Assembly: GCA_035318925.1 (NCBI GenBank)
Contig: DATHDS010000008.1
Span: 1 to 64,000 of the forward strand
Length of the DNA: 64,000 bases
Source of the DNA: VAXT01 sp035318925
Lineage (GTDB): Bacteria; Actinomycetota; Thermoleophilia; Gaiellales; Gaiellaceae
Reading direction: 5' to 3'
Positions 49,958-59,244 of the stretch are shown here, one piece after another. The position numbers were made by a program, and so were the translations under genes. Position 1 is the stretch's first letter, and each line of letters starts with the position of its first letter. The notes beneath the pieces were generated by a model. The model did not search any database. It was given only the letters and a program-made list of their open reading frames with translations, and was not told where the DNA came from.

Positions 49958-50998
49958 TTGAACCTCGAAGAGCTCGGCTGGGATGCGTTCTTCGCAGACG
50001 CGTTCGAGCCACACGAAAAAGACAATCTGATTCCAGCGCGCGTCTCGGCGCGTCATCACGGGCCGTGCGAGCTGTTCACGGAGCTCGGCCCGATGGGCGG
50101 TGTCCCCTCCGGCAAGCTCGCGGACGACGAGCTGCCGGCGGTCGGCGACTGGGTCGCGGTGCGGCCGGTCCCGGGCGAGAAGAAGGCCGTGATCGAGGCG
50201 GTGCTCCCGCGCCGGACGGCGTTCACGAGGAAGGAGGCCGGGCAGAGAACCATGACCCAGGTGGTCGCGGCCAACGTCGACACGGTCTTCGTCGTCACCG
50301 CGTTCGGATTCGATCTCAACCCGCGCCGACTCGAGCGCTACCTCACCGCCGCGTGGGACAGCGGCTCGAATCCCGTGATCGTCGTCAACAAGCTCGACAT
50401 CGCGGAGGATCCCGAGGCTGAGCTCGTGGAAGTGGAGCCGGTGCTGATGGGTGTTCCCGTTCATTCGGTGAGCGCCGTCAGCGGGGAAGGGCTCGACGGT
50501 CTCGATCCCTACCTCGGGCTTGGGCGGACGATCGCCCTGCTCGGTTCCTCCGGTGTCGGGAAATCGACGCTCGTGAACCGCTTCGCCGGCCGAGAGGTGC
50601 TCGTAACTGCCGAGACGAGCTCCGGCGGCCGCGGGCGGCACACGACGTCTCATCGCGAGCTCGTGCCCCTGCCCTCGGGCGCGGTCCTGCTCGACACGCC
50701 GGGCATGCGAGAGCTCCAGCTCTGGGCCGGTGAGGAGGTGCTCGACACGACGTTCGGCGAGATCAGCGAGCTCGCCGCGAAATGTCGCTTCTCGGACTGC
50801 GCCCACGAAGAGGAACCCGGCTGTGCGGTGCGCGAGGCTCTGAGCAACGGCACGCTGGCCGCGGAACGCTTTACGAGCTACCGCAAGCTCCAACGCGAAC
50901 TCCGGGCACTGGAGATCCGGAAAGACAACCGTCTCCGCTCGGAGGCGCGCAAGGAGAGGGCTCGCTTCGCCCGCGCCCAGCGAAAGAGCCGCTGGTGA
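49958..50998 (+). CDS. rsgA: ribosome small-subunit-dependent GTPase A
   Basis: 346 residues from TTG 49958, which has AAAGGAG 5 nt upstream; an in-frame start at 49922 lacks this. An OB-fold (ARVSARHHGPCELFTELGPM) precedes a circularly permuted GTPase: G4 IVVNKLDIAED comes before G1 LLGSSGVGKSTLVNRFAG, then the flexible switch RGRHTTSHRELV and G3 LLDTPGMRELQLW. The C-terminal zinc domain is AKCRFSDCAHEEEPGC. It assists late 30S maturation. The last ~30 residues are highly basic. Confidence 0.95.
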   Translation: MNLEELGWDAFFADAFEPHEKDNLIPARVSARHHGPCELFTELGPMGGVPSGKLADDELPAVGDWVAVRPVPGEKKAVIEAVLPRRTAFTRKEAGQRTMTQVVAANVDTVFVVTAFGFDLNPRRLERYLTAAWDSGSNPVIVVNKLDIAEDPEAELVEVEPVLMGVPVHSVSAVSGEGLDGLDPYLGLGRTIALLGSSGVGKSTLVNRFAGREVLVTAETSSGGRGRHTTSHRELVPLPSGAVLLDTPGMRELQLWAGEEVLDTTFGEISELAAKCRFSDCAHEEEPGCAVREALSNGTLAAERFTSYRKLQRELRALEIRKDNRLRSEARKERARFARAQRKSRW

Positions 50999-50999
50999 G

Positions 51000-53900
51000 C
51001 TAACTCGTCGGGACGACTGGGCTCGCCACGGTACGGGGGCCGCCGCTGTCTGCGGCGGCCTCGGCCGCCTGCGCGATCAGCTCGTCTGCCGAGCGCGCGC
51101 GCGCCGTCTCGAGCGCGGCCAGGAACCCTGCGTCCGCACGGATCGGCGTCAGGAAGCGCTCCTGGATCATCGCCTCGGCCGGGTAGATCTCGGCGCCCGT
51201 GGTCTCGCGGAGCGCCTCGGAACAGGCGGCGAGGCGAACGGCATCCTCGCTGCGGCCGTCCAGGGCAGAGGCCGCCGCCAGGGCCTGGGCCCACTCGGCG
51301 CTGAGGCGGCGGTCGTTTCGCTCGCGGGCCAGTCGCAGCCCCTCGGCCAGGAGCGAAGCGACGCGGTGTCGATCGCCGCCGGCGCAGAGCAGGATCCGCG
51401 CCAGGTTGCCGAGAGCGACCGAGGCGACCCACGTGTCCTTCACGCGGCGAGCGAGAGTCAAAGCCTCCTCGAGGAGCGCCGTCGCACGCGGGAAGTCCCC
51501 CTCCAGGAGCTGAGCGCGCCCGAGGCCGACGAGCGAGTTCGCGACGAGCCGCTGGTCCCCGAGCGACCGCCGCAGCGCGAGGCCGCGCTCGTAGAGCTGG
51601 ATCGCGTCTTCGCGCTTGCCGTCCGCGACGGCGAGATCGGCGAGCGTCGTCACCGCGCCCGAAGTGGTCAGCTTGTCGCCCGCCCGCTCGGCCAGCTCGG
51701 CGCTCTGCTCCGCGAGCTTCCGAGCGCGGTCGCTCTCGCCGGCTGCCATCGCGAGCCACGCGAGCTGGGCCAGAGCTGCGCCCTCCGCCCGCTCGTTGGA
51801 GGCCTCCTTCGCGTGCTGGAGACTGAGCTCGAAGTCCGCGCGCGCCTGCGGGAAATCCCCCTCGCCGACAGCCGCGTAGCCGGCCGCAAAGAGGGCCTTA
51901 GCGAGCGTCGCAGGAGCAACCGACCCCGGGGCGGCGAGCGCTTCTGCCAGGCGGCCGCGGCCCTCGCGCATGAGCCCGCGGGTGCTCCAGAACCGAACGA
52001 GGGCGCCCGCGAGTCGCAAGGCCAGCTCGCTTTCGCCGGCGCCGGTTGCCCACGCGAACGCGGCGCGGATGTTGTCGTTCTCCTCGTCGAGCCGGTCGAG
52101 CCACATGGCCTGGTTCTCGCGCGTGAGCTCGGGCTCGGCCGCCTCGACCAGCTCGAGGAGCCGCTCGGCGTGGCGGCGGCGCATCTCTTCGAGCTCACCG
52201 CGCTCCTCGAGCTGCTCGAGCGCGTACTCGCGGATCGTCTCCAGTTGGCCGAAGCGAGGCTCGCCCTCGACGCCGTCCCATTGCCGCACGAGGCTCTTGT
52301 CGACGAGCGACGCGAGCGTCTCGAACGATGCGCCGAACGCCATTCCCTCGCCTGCCACGGCATCCGCGAGCTCGAGCGTGCAGCCGCCGGCGAAGACGCC
52401 GAGCCGAGCCAGCAGCGTCTGCTCGGACGGCTCGAGCAGGTTGTAGCTCCACTCGATCGCGTCTCGCAGCGTGCGCTGGCGTTCGGGCAGGTCGCCCGCG
52501 CCGCCGGTGAGCAGGTCGAGCCGCTTCTCGAGCCGGCTCACGATCGCCTGCGGGTTGAGCAGCTTCACGCGCGCGGCCGCGAGCTCGATCGCGAGTGGCA
52601 ACCCGTCGAGCCGGCGGCAGATCGCGGCGACGGCTTCCTCGTTCTCGGCGGTGAGCTCGAAGCCGGGCTTGACGGCCTGCGCACGGTTCAGGAAAAGCTG
52701 AACGGCGGGCACGTCCGCGAGCGGCATGTCCCCGGCCGGGAGATCGAGGGGCGGGACCGGGAACTCGTGCTCCTCCCGCAGGTGCAGCGGGGCCTGACTC
52801 GTCACGAGCACCTTCAACGCGGGCGCGGCGGCGAGAATCTCGTGGACGAGAGCGGCCGCCGGCAAGACCTGCTCGAAGTTGTCGAGCACGAGCAGCGCGG
52901 GCGTGTTCGCGAGCCGGCGCGCGATCGCCTGGGCGACCGATTCCTGCGCCGACTCCTGCACGCCGAGCACTTTTGTGATCGCGGATCCGACGATGCTCGG
53001 CTCCGAGACCGGGGCCAGGTCGACGAAGAACGTCTGGCCGAGCGTGGGAGCGAGCTTGCCGGCCGCCGCGAGCGAGAGCCTGGTCTTCCCGGTGCCGCCC
53101 GGTCCCGTCAGCGTGACCAGGCGCACGTCCGCCCTGCTGGCGAGCGCCACGAGCGCGGCGAGCTCGACATCGCGGCCGATCAGAGGCGTGGGCGCCGCGG
53201 GCAGGGTCGTCGTGATCGCCGGAGTCGGCGCGGTGGGCGTTGCACCGGGTGGAGGAACGAGCAGCTTCCCGCCCAGGCACGAGCGAGCGGCCTCGACCAC
53301 CTCGCGACAGGTTTCGAAGCGGTCGCCCTCCTCCTTCGCGAGCGCCTTGTTGAAGACCGCGTCGAGCGTCGCCGGGAGGTCGGGGCGCACCGCCAGCGGG
53401 GAGGGCGGCGGATCGAGGAGGTGTGCATGCATGACCGCGACGTCCGTGTCGCGCTCGAACGGCTTGCGACCGGTCAGGCACTCGAACATGAGGCAGCCGA
53501 ACGCGTAGATGTCCGCGGGCGACCCGACGGACTCGCCGCGAATCTGCTCGGGGGCGGCGTAGTCGAGCGTGCCGACGAAGAAGCCTTCTTGCGTCAGGCC
53601 CTGGCTCCGCGAACGCTTCGCAATCCCGAAGTCGGTCAGGTAGACCCGGCCGCCGGACTCGAGCAGCACGTTGGCGGGCTTGACGTCGCGGTGGACGAGG
53701 TCGTGCGCATGGGCCGCGTCGAGCGCGCCGGCGACCTGCTCGAGGATCGCGACCGCACGATCGACCGGGAGCGGCCCAGCCTCGAGCAGCTGATGGAGGT
53801 CGCCCCCACTCACGTAGCGCATCGCGATATAGACGATCCCCTCGGCCTCGCCCGCGTCGTAGATGGGGATGATGCTCGGGTGGTCGAGGGCCGCGACCAT

Positions 53901-54092
53901 CTGCGACTCGGCGATGAAGCGCGAGCGGAACTCATCGTCTTCGGTGAGATCGGGCAGAAGCGTCTTGAGTGCAGCCTTGCGCCCGAGGACGGCGTGCTCG
54001 GCCTCGTAGACGAAGCCCATTCCGCCCCGGCCGAGCGTGCCCGCAATGCGGTAGCTGGCGACATGTGCCCCGGGGGCAAGCGTGTCGCTCAT
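51000..54092 (-). CDS. Ser/Thr protein kinase fused to STAND ATPase and TPR repeats
   Basis: 1,030 residues. Residues ~12-275 are a kinase domain: GRGGMGFVYEA, catalytic Lys at 43, HRDVKPAN with Asp 136, DFG at 154-156, and GTLDYAAPEQ. A Pro/Thr linker follows, then an NB-ARC/AfsR-like ATPase from about 300: GPGGTGKT P-loop at 330-337, LLVLDNFEQVLPA Walker B and GLPLAIELAAARVKLLNP. The C-terminal ~400 residues are helical TPR-like repeats (ARADFELSLQHAKEASNE, GRAQLLEGDFPRATALLEEA). No DNA-binding domain and no membrane helix are seen. It is divergent from an FHA gene, a typical phospho-threonine reader partner. Confidence 0.93.
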   Translation of the reverse strand: MSDTLAPGAHVASYRIAGTLGRGGMGFVYEAEHAVLGRKAALKTLLPDLTEDDEFRSRFIAESQMVAALDHPSIIPIYDAGEAEGIVYIAMRYVSGGDLHQLLEAGPLPVDRAVAILEQVAGALDAAHAHDLVHRDVKPANVLLESGGRVYLTDFGIAKRSRSQGLTQEGFFVGTLDYAAPEQIRGESVGSPADIYAFGCLMFECLTGRKPFERDTDVAVMHAHLLDPPPSPLAVRPDLPATLDAVFNKALAKEEGDRFETCREVVEAARSCLGGKLLVPPPGATPTAPTPAITTTLPAAPTPLIGRDVELAALVALASRADVRLVTLTGPGGTGKTRLSLAAAGKLAPTLGQTFFVDLAPVSEPSIVGSAITKVLGVQESAQESVAQAIARRLANTPALLVLDNFEQVLPAAALVHEILAAAPALKVLVTSQAPLHLREEHEFPVPPLDLPAGDMPLADVPAVQLFLNRAQAVKPGFELTAENEEAVAAICRRLDGLPLAIELAAARVKLLNPQAIVSRLEKRLDLLTGGAGDLPERQRTLRDAIEWSYNLLEPSEQTLLARLGVFAGGCTLELADAVAGEGMAFGASFETLASLVDKSLVRQWDGVEGEPRFGQLETIREYALEQLEERGELEEMRRRHAERLLELVEAAEPELTRENQAMWLDRLDEENDNIRAAFAWATGAGESELALRLAGALVRFWSTRGLMREGRGRLAEALAAPGSVAPATLAKALFAAGYAAVGEGDFPQARADFELSLQHAKEASNERAEGAALAQLAWLAMAAGESDRARKLAEQSAELAERAGDKLTTSGAVTTLADLAVADGKREDAIQLYERGLALRRSLGDQRLVANSLVGLGRAQLLEGDFPRATALLEEALTLARRVKDTWVASVALGNLARILLCAGGDRHRVASLLAEGLRLARERNDRRLSAEWAQALAAASALDGRSEDAVRLAACSEALRETTGAEIYPAEAMIQERFLTPIRADAGFLAALETARARSADELIAQAAEAAADSGGPRTVASPVVPTS

Positions 54093-54183
54093 GCGCAGCA
54101 GCAGGAGAGTTTGGCCGTCAGCACCTCCTGTCCTATGCTAATCCGCGCAACTGGAAGCACAAGGCCCAGGAGGGGTGGAGGCA

Positions 54184-54768
54184 ATGCCGGAGTATGTGCT
54201 CGAGATCGTCGAAGGCCCGGAGGCAGGACGGCGCTTGTCGTTGACGGGACCGCTGGAGCTGGGTCGCGATCCCGCGGCCGGCGGGCCACTCCTTCAGGAC
54301 GAGCTCGTCTCCCGCCGGCATGTCCGCGTCACCCCCGTCGAGGACGGCGCGCGCATCGAGGACCTCGACTCGCAGAACGGCACCTTCGTCGACAGCGACC
54401 AGATCTACGACCCCGCTCACCTCGCGGTCGGAGGCCAGCTGCTCGTCGGCGTCACGCTGCTCGAGCTGCGGCCGGCGACCGAGGCCGCAGGCCTGACGAG
54501 CGTGCGGGCGATCCCGTCGAGCCTGACCCAGTTTCGGGCGCTGCCCGCCGAGAACCCCGGGGCGACGACCGTTCGTCAGGTGCCCACGCTCACCGCCGAG
54601 GAGGCAGAGCCGGATTACGTGCCTGCGAACGCGCTCGACACCGGTGCGTCGGCCGGCGCGCTCCTGTCGCTGCTCGACACGCACACGAAGGGCAAGGCGC
54701 GCGGCGCGCCGATCGGGATCTTCGTGCTCGTGGCGCTCGCCGTCATCCTGTACCTCGCCCTGCGGTAG
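54184..54768 (+). CDS. tail-anchored FHA-domain protein (1)
   Basis: 194 residues from ATG 54184, which is 9 nt after AGGAGGG; a GTG 9 bp earlier abuts the RBS and is less likely. The FHA domain covers residues ~1-95: LELGRDPAAGG, SRRHVRVTPVEDGARIEDLD, SQNGTFVD. After a flexible middle with Thr-rich stretches (possible phosphosites) comes a C-terminal transmembrane helix (GIFVLVALAVILYLAL). It reads phospho-threonine and is anchored facing the cytoplasm. It is divergent from the kinase-ATPase-TPR gene and convergent with a second FHA gene. Confidence 0.9.
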   Translation: MPEYVLEIVEGPEAGRRLSLTGPLELGRDPAAGGPLLQDELVSRRHVRVTPVEDGARIEDLDSQNGTFVDSDQIYDPAHLAVGGQLLVGVTLLELRPATEAAGLTSVRAIPSSLTQFRALPAENPGATTVRQVPTLTAEEAEPDYVPANALDTGASAGALLSLLDTHTKGKARGAPIGIFVLVALAVILYLALR

Positions 54769-54772
54769 GAGG

Positions 54773-55294
54773 CTAGCGCGGGTGGTCCGCGAAGTAGATC
54801 GCCAGCGCGACGGCGGTCCCGGCGACGGCTGCCCAGGAGGTGAGCATCGGCAGGAGCTGGCGGCTCGCAATGCCGCGGCGGCGACCCATGCCCTCGGGCG
54901 CCGCGTACGTGCCGAACGGTTCCGACGGCACGCCTGAAGCAGCCGGTGCGGCAGCAGGCGCCGCGGTGGGCGGCGTTGGGGCGGCTGACATGACCGTGGC
55001 GGGCGCCGACGCCGCCTCGAGCTCCAGGACGCTTTGTCCGAGCTTGATCGAATCGCCGCCGGCCAGCCGGGTCGGTGCGTCGATGCGCCGGCCGTTGACG
55101 TACGTCCCGTTCAGCGAGCCCAGGTCCTCGATCTCGATGCCGCCCTCGACGGGCCGGACGGCCGCGTGGCGGCGCGAGAGCTCGGAGTCGTCGATCGTGA
55201 TGGCGGCGCCCTCACGCCCGATCACGAGCTCCCCCTCGAGCTCGAGCCTCTGGCCCGCGAGCGGCCCCTGGGTGACGACGAGAACAGCGGTCAT
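54773..55294 (-). CDS. tail-anchored FHA-domain protein (2)
   Basis: 173 residues from ATG 55294. FHA domain: LELEGELVIGREGAAITIDD, SELSRRHAAVRPVEGGIEIE, LGSLNGTYVNGRRI. An Ala/Pro-rich linker follows, then RRRG and a C-terminal hydrophobic helix (WAAVAGTAVALAIYF). It overlaps the downstream end of the kinase gene by 4 bp, so the kinase and this FHA protein are translated together. Its 3' end is 5 bp from the 3' end of the first FHA gene. A longer upstream frame was rejected. Confidence 0.9.
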   Translation of the reverse strand: MTAVLVVTQGPLAGQRLELEGELVIGREGAAITIDDSELSRRHAAVRPVEGGIEIEDLGSLNGTYVNGRRIDAPTRLAGGDSIKLGQSVLELEAASAPATVMSAAPTPPTAAPAAAPAASGVPSEPFGTYAAPEGMGRRRGIASRQLLPMLTSWAAVAGTAVALAIYFADHPR

Positions 55295-56148
55295 GCGGGT
55301 CTCCCTTCCTCGTGGGCGGCCCGGAGCGCTTCTGCGAACGCGCCGGCGCTCGCGGGACGCTGCTCCGGGTTCTTCTCGAGCGCGGACAGAAGAGCGGCTG
55401 CCAGGCCCGGTGAGAGCTCCGGCCGGTCGGCGGACGGGTTGGGCGGCGCCTCCTCCAGGTGGGCAAGGCCGACCTCGAACAGCCCCTTGTCGGCGAACGG
55501 AGCCTTGCCCGTCGCGCACTCGAAGGCGAGGCAGCCGAGCGCGTAGACATCGGTGAGTGGCGTCGCGGGCTGGCCGCGGATCAGCTCGGGCGCGAGGTAG
55601 TCGAGCGTTCCCATCACCTGCCCGGGCTTCGTCAGCACGGTGTAGGCAGGGCCTTTAGCCAGGCCGAAGTCGGTCAACATCGCCGTCCCGTCGGCGGAGA
55701 ACAGGACGTTGTGGGGCTTGATGTCACGATGGACGATGCCCGCCGCGTGGAGCGCGTCGAGCCCGGAGGCGACCTCGGAGATGACCCGTACGAGCTCGGC
55801 GATCCCGAGCGTTGTCGAGTCCGCGATGCGATCGCCGAGCGTGCCGCCGGGAACGTAGTCGACCGCCAGGTAATGGCGCCCATCCGCTTCCGAGGCCTCG
55901 ATGATCGGCACGAGATTGGGGTCGTGCACCTCGGCGGCCGCACGCGCCTCCTGGCGGAAACGGTGCTGGAAGACGAGGTCGCCGGCGAGCTCGAGCTTGA
56001 GCACCTTCAGCGCGACTTCGCGGCCGTCCGCGGCCCGGGCACGGAACACGAGCCCCATCCCTCCCTCGCCGAGGGACTCCTCGAGCCGGTAGCTGCCGAG
56101 CGTGTCGCCCGGCTCGAGCTCCCGCTTCGTACTGCCGGAAACGGCCAT
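55291..56148 (-). CDS. Ser/Thr protein kinase
   Basis: 285 residues from ATG 56148, essentially one kinase domain: GEGGMGLVFRA glycine loop, Lys 48 (VALKVLKLE), HRDIKPHN with Asp 142, DFG at 160-162, and GTLDYLAPELIRG. It lacks a transmembrane helix and PASTA repeats, so it is a soluble kinase. It is cotranslated with the second FHA protein, a probable substrate or scaffold. An upstream 12-codon extension is unlikely. Confidence 0.92.
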   Translation of the reverse strand: MAVSGSTKRELEPGDTLGSYRLEESLGEGGMGLVFRARAADGREVALKVLKLELAGDLVFQHRFRQEARAAAEVHDPNLVPIIEASEADGRHYLAVDYVPGGTLGDRIADSTTLGIAELVRVISEVASGLDALHAAGIVHRDIKPHNVLFSADGTAMLTDFGLAKGPAYTVLTKPGQVMGTLDYLAPELIRGQPATPLTDVYALGCLAFECATGKAPFADKGLFEVGLAHLEEAPPNPSADRPELSPGLAAALLSALEKNPEQRPASAGAFAEALRAAHEEGRPA

Positions 56149-56214
56149 GCGGCAAGCATACGGCCGCCCGGCCGAGAACTCCAAGTCTGCTGTCGGCGGT
56201 CTACCGACTAGGCG

Positions 56215-58782
56215 CTACGCGCGCGACCATGCGAACTTCGTCACGTCGCCGGTGCGCGGTGCGAGTGCGCCGGGGCGCGCTCCTCGGCGGACGAAGAGGA
56301 TCGGTGCCGGCGCGGCCTTCGCGATTGCCGCCCGGACCGGGCCGAGCCCTTCGCTCTTCCAGCGATCGGAGAGACCGACGACCAGGAGGCCCGCGCCCTC
56401 GGTCGCCGGAACGATCCCACCGTTCGACAGGTTGACGAGTACGGGCTCGGTCTCGATCCCCGCGAGCTGACGGACGACGAGCGAGGCCGAGTCGAGGACG
56501 CGGCTCGCGTCGGCACCGTTGCCGTTGCCGGCGCCGATGAGCTTCAGCGGGGCGCCGGTCGAGGATGCGATCCAGGCAGCGAGCTCCAGGGCCGCCCAGT
56601 CGTGGTCGCCGCCTCCGAAGGGCACCATCACCGGATGCTCGGAGTCGATCGTCGGGCGTTCCTGACGCTCGACGAGCACCGCGACGTCGCACGGCGCCTG
56701 CTCGAGCACCTGGCCGACGGCTCCCCGCGGGACGCCCTCGCCGAGGAGAGGACGGCGCCCGTCGAGCATGATCAGGTCGACCTCCTCCTCGGAGGCGAGG
56801 CGCACGTAGTCCTGCCCGGGCAGGATCGTCGTGAACGCTGCGACGCGGGCGGCAATGCCGCGCTCGAGGAGCTCCGCTCGCTTCTCTGCCAGCTCATCCT
56901 CGACCTTGGTCACGTCGTCCTGGTCGCGCAGCGCCCCGGTCACGAACCGGTCCGGCATGACGGCCTGGGCGATGATGATCTCGCGCGTGGGCGGCGCCTT
57001 CGCGAGGGGCTCGGCGAGCGCAAGCAGCATCTCGAGGTTCGCCGGGTCCTGCGGCGCGACCATGATCGAGCGGGTGGGCACAACCGTGATGTCGTCCGAG
57101 GTCGCGCGGCGCGCACGGCGCAGCTCCTCTTCGATCGGCTCGGACAGTTCGTGCCGCGGGTCGATCAGCCGCAGCACCGGCCCTGCCATGAATGTGGTCA
57201 CGAGCGCCATCACGACGAGCATCGTGAAGAGCTGCGTCGAGATCACGCCGAGGTCGAGACCGATGTTCAGGACGATCAACTCGGTCAGCCCGCGCGTGTT
57301 CATGAGCGCGCCGATCGCGGCCGAATCGCGGAGCTTGAAACCGCTGAAGCGCGCCGCGAACATCGCCCCCAGGAACTTGCCGGTGATCGCGACGCCGATC
57401 AGAAGCAGCGTCAGCAGCCAGAGCACGGGCCGGTTCAGTGCGGTCACCTGAGTCTTGAGGCCGGTGACGACGAAGAAGAGCGGCAGGAGCACGAGGACGA
57501 CGAAGTTCTCGAAGCGACGGCTGACGTCGCCGGTCAGGCCGGCGTGCCGCGGCATGATCAGCCCCATGATGAAGGCGCCGAAGATGGCGGCGATTCCGAT
57601 CTGCTGGGTGACGAAAGCAGACAGGAGGACGCAGACGAAGATCAGGCCGAGCCAGAGGACCGAGACCTCGCCCACCTCGTCGTAGGCCTTCGAGAGCCGG
57701 CCCAGCAGCCGGCGGCCGATCAGGAGCATGGCCGCCGTGAAGATCGCGGCGAGCAGGATCACCTGCACCGCATGTGACGGCTTGCCCGTGCCGGCGATCG
57801 CCGTCGCCAGGGCCAGAAGCCCCCAGGCTGTGACGTCGTCGATCGCGGCGCCCGCCATCGAGAGCGCGCCCACGGGTCGCTTCAGCATGCGGCGCTCGAT
57901 CAGGATGCGGGCCAGCACCGGGAAGGCGGTGACCGACATCGCGACGCCCATGAAGAGCGCGAACGGCAGATAGCGGACGTCCGGAGCCAGCAGTTTGTAG
58001 ATCGGAATCGCGACGAGGAAGCCGAGCGCCATCGGAAACGCGACGCTCGTGTTCGAGATGAACGCGGCCTGCCCGATCCGCTCACGCAGGACTCGCGGGT
58101 CGAGCTCCATCCCGACGAGGAAGAGGTAGAAGGCGAGCCCGATCTGCGCCGCCCCGGAGAGCAGCGGCACGATATCCGGCGGGAAGAGGTAGTCCTTCGC
58201 CTCGGGCCAGACTGCGCCGAGGAGCGTCGGCCCGAGCAGGATCCCGGCGAGCACCTCGCCCATCACGCGCGGCTGGCTCAGCCTCGCGATCACCGAGCCG
58301 ACGAGGCGCGCCGCGAGGAGCACCGCGGCAATTGCGAGCATCAATCGGCCGAACGTCTGCTCGCCGGTCCGCTTGGGGGGTGTCTTGGCGGAGGCTCCCG
58401 GCTTCGGGAGAGCCTTGACGAACTTGCCCGTCGCCTGCTCCGTGCCGACCGTCCCCGAGAAGGCGGCGGCCGCGCCCTTTCCAGCAAGCGCCAGGTTGAC
58501 TGCGGCAGTCCCACCGCCCGCGCAGTGGGCCGTCCCGCGGAGGTGTCCTGAGCGGAGGCGGAGCTTCCCGGTCGAGCCGCCGCTGAGGTCGACGAACTGC
58601 CCGGACTGGACGAGCTTGAAGTTGTCGCCGAGGCAGGCGGCGCTCGAGCTGTAGAAGCCGCCGATCGCGGGCTCCGCATGCCGGTCGCTCCCGATCGAGA
58701 TCGACGCGCCGATGGCCGCGATCAGGAATGCGGTCACCGCGACGTAGCCGCCGATCAGTCTCGTCTTGCTGAACTCGCCCAT
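56215..58782 (-). CDS. CPA2 cation/proton antiporter with C-terminal USP-like regions
   Basis: 855 residues from ATG 58782 (AAGGA 4 nt upstream). After one N-terminal helix comes a ~100-residue outside domain with two Cys (SAACLGDNFKLV, GTAHCAGGG), unusual for the family. The antiporter domain follows with about 12 helices: QPRVMGEVLAGILLGPTLLG, AAIDDVTAWGLLALATAIAG (DD in the ion site), IGIAAIFGAFIMGLIMPRH, and MNTRGLTELIVLNIGLDLGV. The C-terminal ~270 residues look like two universal-stress-protein-like domains that may bind nucleotide. Probably Na+ or K+/H+ exchange under nucleotide control. A winged-helix gene is divergent from it. Confidence 0.9.
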   Translation of the reverse strand: MGEFSKTRLIGGYVAVTAFLIAAIGASISIGSDRHAEPAIGGFYSSSAACLGDNFKLVQSGQFVDLSGGSTGKLRLRSGHLRGTAHCAGGGTAAVNLALAGKGAAAAFSGTVGTEQATGKFVKALPKPGASAKTPPKRTGEQTFGRLMLAIAAVLLAARLVGSVIARLSQPRVMGEVLAGILLGPTLLGAVWPEAKDYLFPPDIVPLLSGAAQIGLAFYLFLVGMELDPRVLRERIGQAAFISNTSVAFPMALGFLVAIPIYKLLAPDVRYLPFALFMGVAMSVTAFPVLARILIERRMLKRPVGALSMAGAAIDDVTAWGLLALATAIAGTGKPSHAVQVILLAAIFTAAMLLIGRRLLGRLSKAYDEVGEVSVLWLGLIFVCVLLSAFVTQQIGIAAIFGAFIMGLIMPRHAGLTGDVSRRFENFVVLVLLPLFFVVTGLKTQVTALNRPVLWLLTLLLIGVAITGKFLGAMFAARFSGFKLRDSAAIGALMNTRGLTELIVLNIGLDLGVISTQLFTMLVVMALVTTFMAGPVLRLIDPRHELSEPIEEELRRARRATSDDITVVPTRSIMVAPQDPANLEMLLALAEPLAKAPPTREIIIAQAVMPDRFVTGALRDQDDVTKVEDELAEKRAELLERGIAARVAAFTTILPGQDYVRLASEEEVDLIMLDGRRPLLGEGVPRGAVGQVLEQAPCDVAVLVERQERPTIDSEHPVMVPFGGGDHDWAALELAAWIASSTGAPLKLIGAGNGNGADASRVLDSASLVVRQLAGIETEPVLVNLSNGGIVPATEGAGLLVVGLSDRWKSEGLGPVRAAIAKAAPAPILFVRRGARPGALAPRTGDVTKFAWSRA

Positions 58783-58871
58783 CGTGTCCTTCGGAATCGC
58801 AGATGTCTGGCTGATGGCTAGGAGTCTCCTCCTCGGGGTACGATCGCGGAACATACGGCTTTCTTTTCGCG

Positions 58872-59201
58872 ATGTCTAGTACGTCTTCTCAGACCCGGCC
58901 CTGGACCTTCGTGACGAACCACGCGGCCGTGCTGCTCTGCCTGGCCAGCGACCCCGAGCTGCGGACACGCGACATCGCGGACCGGGTGGGCATCACCGAG
59001 CGGGCGGCTCAGCGCATCGTTGCCGACCTCGTGGCGGAGGAATACGTCACTCGTCGGCGGGTGGGCCGGCGGAACGTCTACGAGGTGCAGTCCGCTCGGC
59101 TGATGCGACACCGTCTGGCCCGCCACCGCCAGGTCGGCGCCTTCCTCGAGTTGATGCTGGACGGACTCGACCTGGACGACCTCGAGGACGCGCCCTCGTA
59201 G
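58872..59201 (+). CDS. winged helix-turn-helix regulator (MarR/ArsR-like)
   Basis: 109 residues. The wHTH is TFVTNHAAVLLCLASDPELR, TRDIADRVGITERAAQRIVA, DLVAEEYVTRRRVGRRNVYE. The C-terminal tail is acidic (GLDLDDLEDAPS). It is divergent from the antiporter gene across ~90 bp, so it is a good candidate for its regulator; that is inference from position. No ligand-binding domain beyond the HTH is present. Confidence 0.85.
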   Translation: MSSTSSQTRPWTFVTNHAAVLLCLASDPELRTRDIADRVGITERAAQRIVADLVAEEYVTRRRVGRRNVYEVQSARLMRHRLARHRQVGAFLELMLDGLDLDDLEDAPS

Positions 59202-59244
59202 CCTTCTCTGGAAATGCGCGCAAGAGGAAAGTACGCTTGCGCAG

